Positions 7,825-16,614 of a stretch of 64,000 bases of DNA are shown here, piece by piece; the stretch's first letter is position 1, and the number at the start of each line of letters is the position of its first letter. The position numbers and the translations under genes are program-made. The stretch is taken from assembly GCA_017936375.1 (NCBI GenBank), contig JAGBFR010000037.1, forward strand, positions 41,354 to 105,353, read 5' to 3'. The stretch comes from Clostridia bacterium (GTDB taxonomy: Bacteria > Bacillota > Clostridia > Christensenellales > Aristaeellaceae). The notes below the pieces were generated by a model that saw nothing but the letters and a program-made list of their open reading frames with translations, was not told where the DNA came from and made no database searches.

Positions 7825-9003
7825 TTACTTCGCGTTGTCCTCCTCGGCGATCGGCTCGCTGAATACGACGAGCATCGCCGGCTCCTCCTCCATCGTCGGG
7901 ATCACCAGCTGCTTGAAGACGAGCTCAACATGCCCGTTCTCCTCAAGCGCTTCCGCGCGGAGGCAGTACCAGTCAAAATACGGCGCTTCGGTCGCTCCCT
8001 CGATCGGGAAGCCGAGCATGGCAGCCATCCGGCTGTCCGGCGAATAGGCCGCAGCGAAGAGATTCTCCGTCGCGACGTCGCCGTAGGTGTCCTTGTAGTT
8101 TTCCGCCATCACGGCTACGATGTCATAGATGACCATGTCCGTGACGACGAGGTCGACCGGGTGGAGCAGCTGCGTCTGGCGCTGCATCTCCTCCGGGAAC
8201 CAGGTGATCGGCGCGCCGCCGCTGCCAATGTGCTCGGCGATGCGGGCGATCTCCTTCTCCATCTCCTCCGTCCTGTCGACGAGGAAGATGCTGAAGTCAT
8301 CCTCGATGACCTCGCCGGTCGTGCTGTACCAGCGGCGGATCTTGATCAGATCGCGCGCGCCCTTACTGGGGGTGACGATGCGCTCGCGCTCGATCACTTC
8401 CTCCGAGAGGATGCCGCCGCGCGCGCCCTCGCGCACCGTCAGCACGTGGAAGGTCACCTGCGGTCCGGTCATCGCCTTATACTCCTCGGCCGGCACGTCA
8501 TAGAGGATCCTGCCCGTCTCCGGCACCTCGCCGCGATAGGGGAACCAGCGGTACTCGCCGTCCTCCTTCTCAATGCCCATCACGACGACGATCAGCTGGC
8601 CGGGCTCGTAGTCGACGTCCAGCAGCACGTTCATCTTCACCGGCTCCTGCGGATGACCCGCCAGTTCCAGCCCCATGAACTCCGTCATGTGCAGCACGTC
8701 GATATCCACGCCGGAAAGCTCGGCGATCTTCTTTTGCGTCTCCTCGTCGTAGTAGCGCGCCGGGCGGTTGCCCTCGCGCCAGACGAAGGTATAGATATCC
8801 TCCAGCAGGGCGATCGACTTTTCATCCGGCAGCAGGACGGTCACCTCGCAGTCCTGATCCGCCTTGAAGGTCACGACCGCGTCCTGCGTCGGCACGCTGG
8901 GCACGTCCGTGTACTCGCCCTCGAGCATGGTGATCTGCTGAGCCTGCGCGCAGCCAAGGAGCATGCACGCCATCGCCAGCAGGCAGATAAGCAATTTCTT
9001 CAT
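7825..9003 (-). CDS. hypothetical lipoprotein
   Basis: 392 residues when started at the ATG at 9003, which has GAAGGGA eight bases upstream. An earlier ATG at 9027 overlaps the LCP stop codon but has no good ribosome site. The N-terminus MKKLLICLLAMACMLLGC is a lipoprotein signal with lipobox LLGC. The mature protein is acidic and mostly predicted beta/alpha with no family I recognise. It sits between the LCP and Wzz-like genes, so a role in the envelope is inferred. It is the only protein in the window with a clear lipobox. Confidence 0.75.
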   Translation of the reverse strand: MKKLLICLLAMACMLLGCAQAQQITMLEGEYTDVPSVPTQDAVVTFKADQDCEVTVLLPDEKSIALLEDIYTFVWREGNRPARYYDEETQKKIAELSGVDIDVLHMTEFMGLELAGHPQEPVKMNVLLDVDYEPGQLIVVVMGIEKEDGEYRWFPYRGEVPETGRILYDVPAEEYKAMTGPQVTFHVLTVREGARGGILSEEVIERERIVTPSKGARDLIKIRRWYSTTGEVIEDDFSIFLVDRTEEMEKEIARIAEHIGSGGAPITWFPEEMQRQTQLLHPVDLVVTDMVIYDIVAVMAENYKDTYGDVATENLFAAAYSPDSRMAAMLGFPIEGATEAPYFDWYCLRAEALEENGHVELVFKQLVIPTMEEEPAMLVVFSEPIAEEDNAK

Positions 9004-9026
9004 GTTCTCAGTCCCTTCACAAGGCA

Positions 9027-10037
9027 TCAGTCAAACCAGATCTCAACAACCATATCCTCCATCGAGGCCGCGTCCGGGTGGAATTCCATAAACCCATCCT
9101 CGCCGGCCTCATGCGTGCCGGGCAGCATCTGCAGCGGCTGCCAGTCGTACGTCTGGTACGCCGTCACGTCGCCGATGAGCGTATTTTCGCCCGCGTCGGA
9201 GATCACGTGACCATCAAGCGCCTCCAGCAGATCCGCCATGAAGGAGCTGTCCTTCTCCATCTTGATCTCAAGCTGGCGCAGCAGCGCCTTGATGTAGACC
9301 TTCTGCCGCTCCATACGCGAGGCGTTGCTGCCGTCCGCGACGGTCATGCGCCCGCGGACAAACTTTTCCGCCATCGCGCCGTCCAGCGTGACGGTCTCGC
9401 CCTTTTTAAGCGCCGGGTCAAGCGCGGTCAGGTCGTCGTCAAGCGTGACGCTCACGCCGCCGAGCATGTCGTTGAGCAGCGGGATGCCGCTCTCGTCCAT
9501 GGCGATGTAGTGATTGATCTTCACGCCGCCGAGCAGATCGGTCACCGCGCGCGTCGTATTCTCGCTGCCGCTCGTCTCGCGCCCGCTGAAGGCCTGCGCC
9601 AGACAGATCTGCATCTCTTTCTTTCCGGCTGCGTCGCCGAAGATGCCGTAGGTCGCAACATCCGTCACTGTGTCGCGGTCGATCATCACCGGGGTGATCG
9701 TCCTGTGCCTGCGGTCGATGCTCAGCACGAGCAGGAAGTCCGCCTGGCCGCCGTTCTGATGGTCGCTCGCCTCAAGCGTCGTTTGGTCAACGCCGATGAG
9801 CAGATAGTTGGTGATCTCGCGCTCGCGGTAATTCACCGTCTGCCCGTCATGATCTTTGTAGATATCGGAGTCAAAGCGCCCTTCCAGGGAGCCGAAGGTG
9901 GGCTGCTCTTCCTCCTTGTCCCGATCGAGCACGAAGCCCAGAATGAGAACCCCCAGCAGCACCGCCCCGTAGAGCAGCACCATCAGGATGTGCCGCCGCC
10001 TCACAGAGCGCTTATTGCCGTACGGGTAATTCGTCAT
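9027..10037 (-). CDS. LytR-CpsA-Psr (LCP) family protein
   Basis: 336 residues: a cytoplasmic N-terminus, one membrane helix (about 16-40) and an extracellular LCP domain. Family features seen are NYLLIGVDQ near 80, DFLLVLSIDRRHRTITPVMIDRDT with the conserved basic residues, a HYIAMD segment, a GGV motif and the RxR-like stretch FVRGRMTVADGSNASRMERQ. LCP enzymes transfer undecaprenyl-linked glycopolymers to peptidoglycan. It is the first gene of the leftward operon, 137 nt from its predicted -10 box, and its stop overlaps the next frame. With Wzz and the tyrosine kinase it forms an envelope-glycopolymer module upstream of the RiPP genes. Confidence 0.87.
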   Translation of the reverse strand: MTNYPYGNKRSVRRRHILMVLLYGAVLLGVLILGFVLDRDKEEEQPTFGSLEGRFDSDIYKDHDGQTVNYREREITNYLLIGVDQTTLEASDHQNGGQADFLLVLSIDRRHRTITPVMIDRDTVTDVATYGIFGDAAGKKEMQICLAQAFSGRETSGSENTTRAVTDLLGGVKINHYIAMDESGIPLLNDMLGGVSVTLDDDLTALDPALKKGETVTLDGAMAEKFVRGRMTVADGSNASRMERQKVYIKALLRQLEIKMEKDSSFMADLLEALDGHVISDAGENTLIGDVTAYQTYDWQPLQMLPGTHEAGEDGFMEFHPDAASMEDMVVEIWFD

Positions 10038-10174
10038 TCCTTTACCTCCAAGGGCAATAGCATGGTCTGTATTCGGTTAAGCCGGGCTTTCCATGCACAT
10101 AAGTATCCGCCCGGCAGCCCATAACGGGTCAAAAAGGGTAAAATGCGCCCTTACCCGCCATGTTATCAGCCTAT

Positions 10175-10203
10175 ATTTTAACAGATTTGTTTCGATTTGT
10201 GAA
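10175..10203 (-). promoter_or_regulatory. Promoter of the LCP/RiPP operon
   Basis: Reading leftward, the -35 is TTCACA (10203-10198), the spacer 17 bp and the -10 TAAAAT (10180-10175). The -35 lies four bases from the LytTR-type direct repeats, the usual place for activation by an AgrA-like regulator. Confidence 0.6.
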
Positions 10204-10207
10204 GTCC

Positions 10208-10239
10208 TGCACGTATTTGTTCGAAATTGCACGTATTTG
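10208..10239. promoter_or_regulatory. LytTR-type direct repeats between divergent promoters
   Basis: Two identical 12-mers, TGCACGTATTTG, at 10208-10219 and 10228-10239, 20 bp start to start. LytTR regulators such as AgrA bind paired direct repeats about two helical turns apart. The pair is next to the -35 of the leftward operon and 2 bp from the -35 of the rightward regulator promoter, so it could control both. Confidence 0.65.
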
Positions 10240-10241
10240 AT

Positions 10242-10270
10242 CGGACAAAAGCCGGTTTTCATGATAGAAT
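10242..10270 (+). promoter_or_regulatory. Promoter of the LytTR/GHKL two-component operon
   Basis: The -35 is CGGACA (10242-10247), the spacer 17 bp and the -10 TAGAAT (10265-10270). The weak -35 next to the direct repeats suggests an activated promoter. The expected start site near 10,277 rules out the upstream in-frame ATG codons for the regulator. Confidence 0.45.
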
Positions 10271-10304
10271 GTGTACGGAATGTCATATCTGCGAGGTGAC
10301 AGAT

Positions 10305-11042
10305 TTGAGAATTGCGATCTGCGACGACGACGTCCTCTGCCGCGAGCAGGTGACGGCCATCGTGTCATCATACAAGGATCAGCGCGGGCTGGATATGGAG
10401 CTGTCCATCTACGAGTCCGCGGCGGCTCTGCTTCACGACGTCGCGCTCCGCGGCGGCTTTGATCTCTATCTGCTGGACATCATCATGCCGGGGGAAAACG
10501 GCATCGAACTGGGCAGGCAGCTGCGCCGGGAGAGCCCGGAGGGCAAGATCATCTACCTGACATCCAGCCATGAATATGCCGTGGACTCCTACCGCGTGCG
10601 CGCGTTCGATTACCTCATCAAGCCGGTCGCGCAGGGGCAGCTGTTCCATACACTGGACGAGGCCATACAGACCCTCGCCGTGAAAAAAGGCAAGAGCCTC
10701 ATCGTGCGCACCAAGGAGAGCAGCACCAAGGTCAGCTTTGAGAGCATCATGTACGCCAAGCTGGCCGGCAAGAGCATCGCCTATCACCTGACAAACGGCG
10801 TCACGGTGGAGGGCGTCTCCATTCGCACCACATTCTCCGAGGCCATCTCCGAGCTCCTGCTGGACGAGCGCTTCGCGCTCTGCGGCAGCGGCACGGCGGT
10901 CAATCTCTATCACGTCACGACCGTGGACGGCGACACGCTGTACTTCAAGAACGGCGGCAAGCTCTACATCGGCCTGCGCGCCGGACGCAGCCTGCGCTCC
11001 GTCTGGATGGACTTCTGGATGAACAGGGAGGGAAGCAAATGA
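10305..11042 (+). CDS. LytTR-family response regulator (AgrA-like)
   Basis: 245 residues from a TTG start at 10305, chosen because GAGGTGA lies six bases upstream and the protein then begins (M)RIAICDDD, the usual start of a receiver domain. GTG at 10296 and ATG codons at 10227 and 10269 are in frame but fall over the promoter or repeats. Receiver residues are the acidic ICDDD, phospho-Asp in LYLLDIIMP and Lys in FDYLIKPV. Residues about 140-240 form the LytTR DNA-binding domain. It overlaps the sensor kinase gene by 4 nt. Likely targets are the direct repeats upstream and so the divergent LCP/RiPP operon. Confidence 0.88.
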   Translation: MRIAICDDDVLCREQVTAIVSSYKDQRGLDMELSIYESAAALLHDVALRGGFDLYLLDIIMPGENGIELGRQLRRESPEGKIIYLTSSHEYAVDSYRVRAFDYLIKPVAQGQLFHTLDEAIQTLAVKKGKSLIVRTKESSTKVSFESIMYAKLAGKSIAYHLTNGVTVEGVSIRTTFSEAISELLLDERFALCGSGTAVNLYHVTTVDGDTLYFKNGGKLYIGLRAGRSLRSVWMDFWMNREGSK

Positions 11043-12313
11043 CCGTGCTCCGCGACATCTCCACGACCTATGCCTCGATGTTCAGCCTCGTGCTGTTCAT
11101 GACGCTCTTTGAGTCCCTCCGCCCGAAGAAGGAGACCACCCTCCTCACCCTCGGCCTGATGGGACCCCTGATGGCCGTCAACATCGCCCTACTCTTCATC
11201 CTCGGTCCCACGACCATGAGCACGCTGCTGCTTTTAACCTGCAGCCTGCCCAGCCTGATCTTCTTCTGGCTGCTGGCCAGGCACAGGGACGGTCGGTTCT
11301 TCTTCACCTTCTGCCTCGCTGATACGCTGATGCTGGAGGTCATCCACACGACCGCCGTGCTGGACTTCTTCCTCGGCAGCACGTATATCTTCACGGTGAT
11401 CTCCCGCCTGATCCTCTGCCCGCTGGTCGCCTATGCCGTCTACAGGTGGGTGCGCCCATTCTATCTGGAATTGCAGAATCACGTGGACAAGGGCTGGTAC
11501 GTATTCGCCTCCATCTCCCTGATCTTCTATATGCTGCTCACCCTGTCCAGCAGCGTGCCCACGCGCATCACCCAGCGCCCCGAGCAGCTGCCTGCGTTCA
11601 TCCTGCTTCTCATCCTCGTGCCCGTCGTCTATCTGCACATCCTCGTCACGCTGCGCCGCATGCAGCTCCTGTATGAATCGCGGGAGAAGGAGAGCATCCT
11701 CAATGTGCAGGTCGAGAGCCTCTGTTCCCGCGTCGATGAATTCACCACCGCCAACGAGCGCTTCCGCGAGGAGCGCCACGACTTCCGCCATAAGATGCGC
11801 ACCATGGCCGCGCTCGCCGAGAGCGGGCAGCTGGATGAGGTCAAGGCCATGGCCAGCGAATACTCCGAGGCGCCTCAGGAGTCGGTCGTCGAATCCTACT
11901 GCGGCCATGCCATTCTGGATGCGGTGCTCTCCTCCTACCTGCAGTGGGCAAGGCGCAAGGGCATTCGCGTCACCACCAGACTGGATCTCCCCGACACGCT
12001 GCAGGTCAGCGAGACCGAGCTGGCTACCGTATTCGCCAACGCAATCGAAAATGCCATCCACGCCTGCGAGAAGCTCGAGCCGGACAAGCGATTTATCGAA
12101 ATCAAGGCCATCACCCAGCCCGCCTTCATGCTGCAGATCCGCAACAGCTTTGACGGCGTGATCGCCTTTGACAAGGACGGCGTGCCTCTGAGCGGCAGGA
12201 AGGGGCACGGCTTTGGCACCCGCTCCATCGTCACCTTCTGCGAGAAGAACAACGCCTTCTGCGAGTTCGGCGCGGAGGAAGAGACCTTCTTCCTGAGGAT
12301 GATGTTCCGCTGA
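11039..12313 (+). CDS. GHKL sensor histidine kinase (AgrC-like)
   Basis: 424 residues. Roughly the first 205 are hydrophobic, with about six membrane helices and no extracellular sensor domain, as in AgrC-type peptide sensors. A coiled coil (about 210-245) leads to the H-box ERHDFRHKM (His near 248-252). The ATPase domain has N-box ANAIENAIHAC and glycine box GHGFGTRSI. It partners the LytTR regulator by a 4-nt overlap. AgrC relatives sense exported, modified peptides. The divergent RiPP locus is an attractive ligand source, but no sequence feature proves it. Confidence 0.88.
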   Translation: MTVLRDISTTYASMFSLVLFMTLFESLRPKKETTLLTLGLMGPLMAVNIALLFILGPTTMSTLLLLTCSLPSLIFFWLLARHRDGRFFFTFCLADTLMLEVIHTTAVLDFFLGSTYIFTVISRLILCPLVAYAVYRWVRPFYLELQNHVDKGWYVFASISLIFYMLLTLSSSVPTRITQRPEQLPAFILLLILVPVVYLHILVTLRRMQLLYESREKESILNVQVESLCSRVDEFTTANERFREERHDFRHKMRTMAALAESGQLDEVKAMASEYSEAPQESVVESYCGHAILDAVLSSYLQWARRKGIRVTTRLDLPDTLQVSETELATVFANAIENAIHACEKLEPDKRFIEIKAITQPAFMLQIRNSFDGVIAFDKDGVPLSGRKGHGFGTRSIVTFCEKNNAFCEFGAEEETFFLRMMFR

Positions 12314-12355
12314 CAGGATTTGTCCCGTTTCGTTATTTTCCGATAAACAAAAACA

Positions 12356-12392
12356 CGGCTGCAGGAGCCCCGCTGCTCCTGCGGCCGTTTCC
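12356..12392. terminator. Hairpin terminator after the sensor kinase gene
   Basis: CGGCTGCAGGAGC pairs with GCTCCTGCGGCCG (one G-T pair) followed by TTTCC, with AAAAAC on the left, so it could stop transcription from both sides. The rest of the 12,314-12,578 gap shows no convincing gene. Confidence 0.7.
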
Positions 12393-12578
12393 GTTTTCTG
12401 TCTCAAAAAACTTCGCCATTTATTATGTTTTGATAGAATTATTTGGATATGATTTTATTATCAAAAGACGCCTTTGGTAAGGATGAGGTCATCGGCGTCA
12501 CATTTCTTGTTACCCGCTCCAACTAAAGCGCCTTCGTGATCCTGCAAATTAAGGATTCTCCGGGTTGTTTTTCATTCA

Positions 12579-15002
12579 TCAGCGGATATCGTACACGCTG
12601 CGCGCCGACGCCCTCTCAGGGCATCCCCTGATGATCTTCACGCGTCGTTCGCCGGCATTCATATCAAAATAGTTGTCCTCGAGCACCGTGTCCGCGCCCG
12701 CCTGAATCTCCACGCTGCGGGCGTATGCCTTCGCGGAGACCACAATCTCGTCGCCTTCGATGCGCACGGCAAGCTGCGGATCCCCGAACCGGAAATGCTT
12801 GGGCGCGCAGAAGAGCACGCTGCCCTCCCCGACCATGCAGCCCTTATCATCAAGCAGCTCATAGGCATAGTAGCAGCCATAGGTATCCTGATTGGAGAAG
12901 TCCTGCTCCTCCAGCCACACGGCGGACAGCGCCGGCACGCGCACCTCAAACTCCCCCGCCTCAATCACAGAAGCGTCCGGACGGCGGAGCGACCAGCGCG
13001 CCGTGCCCCTGAATTCGCGCATCGTCTCGTTAGATATGTTCAGCCGCGCGCTCTTCTTTAAGCTGAAGGGCTCGGCATTGACGTTCGTATTCTGGGAAAG
13101 GATGCCCTCCTCATGGCAGGAGATCAGCACCGGCGCAAAGAACCGGCGCGCATAGTAGTGCAGCGCTTTCCAGCGGCCATAATAGTCGATGCTCGACCAG
13201 CTGGCCACCGGCCAGCAGTCGTTGAGCTGCCAGATCACCGCGCCCATGCAGCGCCCGCGATGGCGCCGCCAGTGCTCCACGCCGTACTGGATGGCCTGCG
13301 CCTGAAGCAGCTGCGAGGCATACACAAGACGGTCGAGGTCGCGGGGATACAGATACATATGAGAAAGATAGCTGACGATCAGGCCGTTGGCGGATGCATT
13401 CCTCTGGTGCTTTTCCATCACATAGGAGAAGATATTGCGATCCTCAGGCTCGGTAAAGCTCTCGATGGTCTCCATGCACGGGAATGCCTGGAAGCCGAAT
13501 TCCGAGACATAGCGGAAATAATGATTTCTGTAATCCGTAAAGGGCACCCTGCCATGCCATACCGTCCAGTAATGCACGTCGCCCCGGTTGGGGTCCTGCG
13601 GATAATCAAAGCTGCCGCCGCTGGACGGGCTGGCCGGCCAGTAGAATGTCTGCGGATCCTCAGCCTTAATCACACGGGGAAGGATGTACTCGTACATCTT
13701 GATGTAGTCCGCCTTCTGCCCGGGGCAGGAGACCCACGTGTTCTGGTTGACGAATTCCTCCATCTCGTTGTTGCCGCACCACAGCGCGAGCGACGCGTGA
13801 TGGCGAAGCCTGCGCACATTGTCCACAAACTCGGCGGTGATGTTCGCCTCAAAATCCTCGGTGAGGTTATACACCGCGCAGGCAAACATGAAATCCTGCC
13901 AGACCAGCAGGCCCAGCTCGTCGCAGATATCATAGAAGAAGTCGTCCGGATAATACCCGCCGCCCCAGATGCGGACGCAGTTCATGTTGGCCGCTCTGGC
14001 GTCCTCCAGCAGGCGGCGCGTGCGCTCAGGATTGACGCGCGGAAGCAGATTATCCTCCGGAATGTAGTCCGCGCCCATGGCGAAGATGTCCACGCCGTTG
14101 ACGCAGTGGCTGAAGTTCTCGCCCCACTCGTCCTTTCTCCGGCTGACCGTCATCGTCCTCAGGCCGATGCGCCGCTCCCAGCTGTCCAGCCCATCGCCCA
14201 GCGTGACCTGCACGGTATACAGCGGCTGCGCGCCAAAGCCGGCGGGCCACCACAGCTCGGGATTCTCCACCGCGATCACGGCCTTCTCGCCACGCGCCCG
14301 CAGAATGCTGCCGTCCGGCGCGATGAGCACAACCTGCACATCCGGCTGATTCCCGCGCAGCGTCGTCACATGGGTATTCACCTCAAGCGTGACCCGGCCC
14401 GCCTCATGATGCTGCAGCACATGAACGTCCCGGATGCGCGCAGATTCCACGCCGATGACGGAGATATCCCGCCAGATGCCCGCGTCGGGCAGGCGCGGGC
14501 CCCAGTCCCAGCCGAACATGCAATGCGCCTTGCGGATATGCGGAAAGCCCACCATGGCGTCCCCGGTGCCGTCAGCGCGGGAGCGCGCATATGCTTCCCG
14601 GATATACCTCGTCGGGGAGGAGAAGCGCACCTCGATCTCATTTTCGCCAGGGCGGAGCGCGGGCTTCACATCAAATTCCCAGATCCTGTGCATATTATCG
14701 GCCCTGCCCGCAGCCGTCCCATTGACGAAGACCTCTGCAATCGTATCAAGGCCCTCGCAGCGCAGGAGAACGGCGTCGCAGTCAAGCAGATCCTGCCCGG
14801 CCTCAAAGCTCCGGCTGTAATGGAAGTCGTTCTCCATGAGCTTCAGCGCTTCCGTCTCGTTGTCCCTGTAGAAGGGATCCGGAATCAGATCAGCGCTCAG
14901 CAGGTCATGATACACCGATCCGGGCACCACAGCAGGAATGCATCCATACCCGCTGCCGGGAATCTCAAGACGCCACGCGCCATTCAGGGTAATCTTTTTC
15001 AT
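12579..15002 (-). CDS. GH2 beta-mannosidase
   Basis: 807 residues from the ATG at 15002, which has GGAGGT six bases upstream. A GTG 18 nt earlier overlaps that site and is less likely. The domain order is an N-terminal sugar-binding jelly roll, Ig-like domain and TIM barrel. The acid/base motif is WCGNNE and the nucleophile is Glu in YVSEFGFQ, both typical of the beta-mannosidase branch of GH2 (also HCMFGWDWGPRLPDAGIW). It should release mannose from beta-manno-oligosaccharides. There is no signal peptide, so it acts in the cytoplasm. It is last in the leftward operon aldolase-kinase-GH172-GH2, 30 nt after the GH172 gene. Confidence 0.9.
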   Translation of the reverse strand: MKKITLNGAWRLEIPGSGYGCIPAVVPGSVYHDLLSADLIPDPFYRDNETEALKLMENDFHYSRSFEAGQDLLDCDAVLLRCEGLDTIAEVFVNGTAAGRADNMHRIWEFDVKPALRPGENEIEVRFSSPTRYIREAYARSRADGTGDAMVGFPHIRKAHCMFGWDWGPRLPDAGIWRDISVIGVESARIRDVHVLQHHEAGRVTLEVNTHVTTLRGNQPDVQVVLIAPDGSILRARGEKAVIAVENPELWWPAGFGAQPLYTVQVTLGDGLDSWERRIGLRTMTVSRRKDEWGENFSHCVNGVDIFAMGADYIPEDNLLPRVNPERTRRLLEDARAANMNCVRIWGGGYYPDDFFYDICDELGLLVWQDFMFACAVYNLTEDFEANITAEFVDNVRRLRHHASLALWCGNNEMEEFVNQNTWVSCPGQKADYIKMYEYILPRVIKAEDPQTFYWPASPSSGGSFDYPQDPNRGDVHYWTVWHGRVPFTDYRNHYFRYVSEFGFQAFPCMETIESFTEPEDRNIFSYVMEKHQRNASANGLIVSYLSHMYLYPRDLDRLVYASQLLQAQAIQYGVEHWRRHRGRCMGAVIWQLNDCWPVASWSSIDYYGRWKALHYYARRFFAPVLISCHEEGILSQNTNVNAEPFSLKKSARLNISNETMREFRGTARWSLRRPDASVIEAGEFEVRVPALSAVWLEEQDFSNQDTYGCYYAYELLDDKGCMVGEGSVLFCAPKHFRFGDPQLAVRIEGDEIVVSAKAYARSVEIQAGADTVLEDNYFDMNAGERRVKIIRGCPERASARSVYDIR

Positions 15003-15032
15003 CCGCATACCTCCACGCACTATCGCTGCGCG

Positions 15033-16613
15033 TCATTCCTCCGTCAGCAGATCCTCAGGCCGGACAGACGGGTATCCGTCATCCGTACCGGCCTGCTGGT
15101 ACCAGTAGGGCGTCGCGCCGTAGAGACAGGTGTTTTCCCCGTCCCATACGTCGCCCTTGTACTTTTCAATGAACCCTTCGAAGCGCTGCGCAAAGGGAAT
15201 GCTGTCCGCCACATGGAAGCGGCTCACAGCCGTATGGCCATTGCCGTCGATGGGCATGGCGTTCAGGCAGGCATACGGGCTGTCAAACCGGGCAAACGGA
15301 GGCTCCGCCGCCCACGCATAGCCGATATAGTCCTCGCTGCCCGTGCCGAAGGTGGACGGGAAGCGCTCTCCATCCACGAAGAATTTTTCGTCTCCCTCGC
15401 CCCACCACCAGTCGACGGTCTTCTGATCCCACGCGCCGTACCACCAGGAGAGCGGCTTCTCCTCAGGCGTCTTCCATGTATCCAGAATATGCAGATGCAC
15501 GCCCACAAAGCGGCCCGCAGCGCCGTCGACCAGCAGCAGCGGCCAGTCCGGCCAGCGGTCCCCGCCGGGGGCAAAGCGCGCCGCATCCAGACTGCCGAAG
15601 TGACCGCGATGATACTTGGCATGGAAGCGCAGCGTATGCGCATCCGGCACAAAAGCGCCGTCCACCGCAAAGCGCATGCGCACCGTCTGCGGCCTCTCGC
15701 CGAGGTTCACAATCTCCACGCGGCAGCCGTCGGCATAGGGCATTGCAAAGCGGCAGGCATACTGCGCGCGCTCCATGCTCATCGGCAGACAGCGATAGCG
15801 CGCGTAGCCCGGCGCTCCACCGAAGAACTCGCCCAGCGGCGCCTCCACGGCGGGCAGTTCCCGCCCGTCCCAATACATGCGCAGAACCAGACGGGAGACG
15901 TCCGCCTCCGTGCTGCAGAGCGTCATCTCCTCGATCATGCCGCTGCCGGGAAGGGCAAAGAGCTGCGCCGCTTCGCCCGGGGCGATCTGCGCCTGCGCGG
16001 TATGTTCGCCCGTGCGGCAGACCTCGCCGCGCTCGTAGAGCAGCCTGTCCGTCTGCGCGAGCGCGATCATGCCGTCGTTGGCAAAGCGCTCGGCGTAGGA
16101 CGGCATCTGCGTGCCCTTATCAAAGAGCGTATAGGTGAAGTGATAATACGCGCCCCAGTCCGGCGCAAACTCCACGCGGCAGCGCTTCTGAAACGGAATC
16201 GGAATAAAGCTGTTCCTGCCGCGCGAAAGGCGCATGGACAGCTCCGACAGATTGAGCGGCGGGACATCGTCCGGCTGCTTTTCAAACCAGTCGCTGAACG
16301 GCATGTCGATCGCCGGAGCGGGCTCGTCGTCGATATACACGCGCATGTGGCCCTGCTGGGGCAGCGCGCTCCAGACGCGCCAGATGACGCCCGGTCCCTC
16401 CTGCTCAAAGGCGACAATGCTGCCGTCCTCAAGCGTGCGGATGCAGCCGCTGCCGTCGGCGTTGGCGTCCCAGTCCACATAGGTTCCTGTGGCTGCGTCA
16501 AAGCGGGATGCCCGGTCATAACTGGACATGCAGCCGCTGCGTTCGCCATCCGGCGCCATCTGCGCCAGCGCGCGAAGGTCGGTCAGGCGGGCAAGAAGCT
16601 CTCGATACGTCAT
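15033..16613 (-). CDS. DUF2961 / GH172-family glycosidase
   Basis: 526 residues from ATG at 16613, with GGAGGG inside the 3' end of the kinase gene as ribosome site. DUF2961 hallmarks are SSYDRASRFD, GPGVIWRVW, PLGEFFGG and WWWGEGDEKFFVDGE followed by FGTGSEDYIGYAW. Characterised GH172 members are alpha-D-fructofuranosidases (including difructose dianhydride I hydrolase/synthase) and alpha-D-arabinofuranosidases, working as trimers or higher oligomers. No signal peptide is seen. The sugar-kinase and aldolase neighbours suggest the released sugar is phosphorylated and split. The fructan genes nearby make a fructofuranosyl substrate possible, but D-arabinofuranose is equally open. Confidence 0.83.
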   Translation of the reverse strand: MTYRELLARLTDLRALAQMAPDGERSGCMSSYDRASRFDAATGTYVDWDANADGSGCIRTLEDGSIVAFEQEGPGVIWRVWSALPQQGHMRVYIDDEPAPAIDMPFSDWFEKQPDDVPPLNLSELSMRLSRGRNSFIPIPFQKRCRVEFAPDWGAYYHFTYTLFDKGTQMPSYAERFANDGMIALAQTDRLLYERGEVCRTGEHTAQAQIAPGEAAQLFALPGSGMIEEMTLCSTEADVSRLVLRMYWDGRELPAVEAPLGEFFGGAPGYARYRCLPMSMERAQYACRFAMPYADGCRVEIVNLGERPQTVRMRFAVDGAFVPDAHTLRFHAKYHRGHFGSLDAARFAPGGDRWPDWPLLLVDGAAGRFVGVHLHILDTWKTPEEKPLSWWYGAWDQKTVDWWWGEGDEKFFVDGERFPSTFGTGSEDYIGYAWAAEPPFARFDSPYACLNAMPIDGNGHTAVSRFHVADSIPFAQRFEGFIEKYKGDVWDGENTCLYGATPYWYQQAGTDDGYPSVRPEDLLTEE

Positions 16614-16614
16614 A

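Noticed and set aside
12449-12526. 25-codon ORF in the gap after the sensor kinase, considered as a second small peptide
   Set aside because: No ribosome site, no leader similarity to the RiPP precursors, and it lies behind the terminator.
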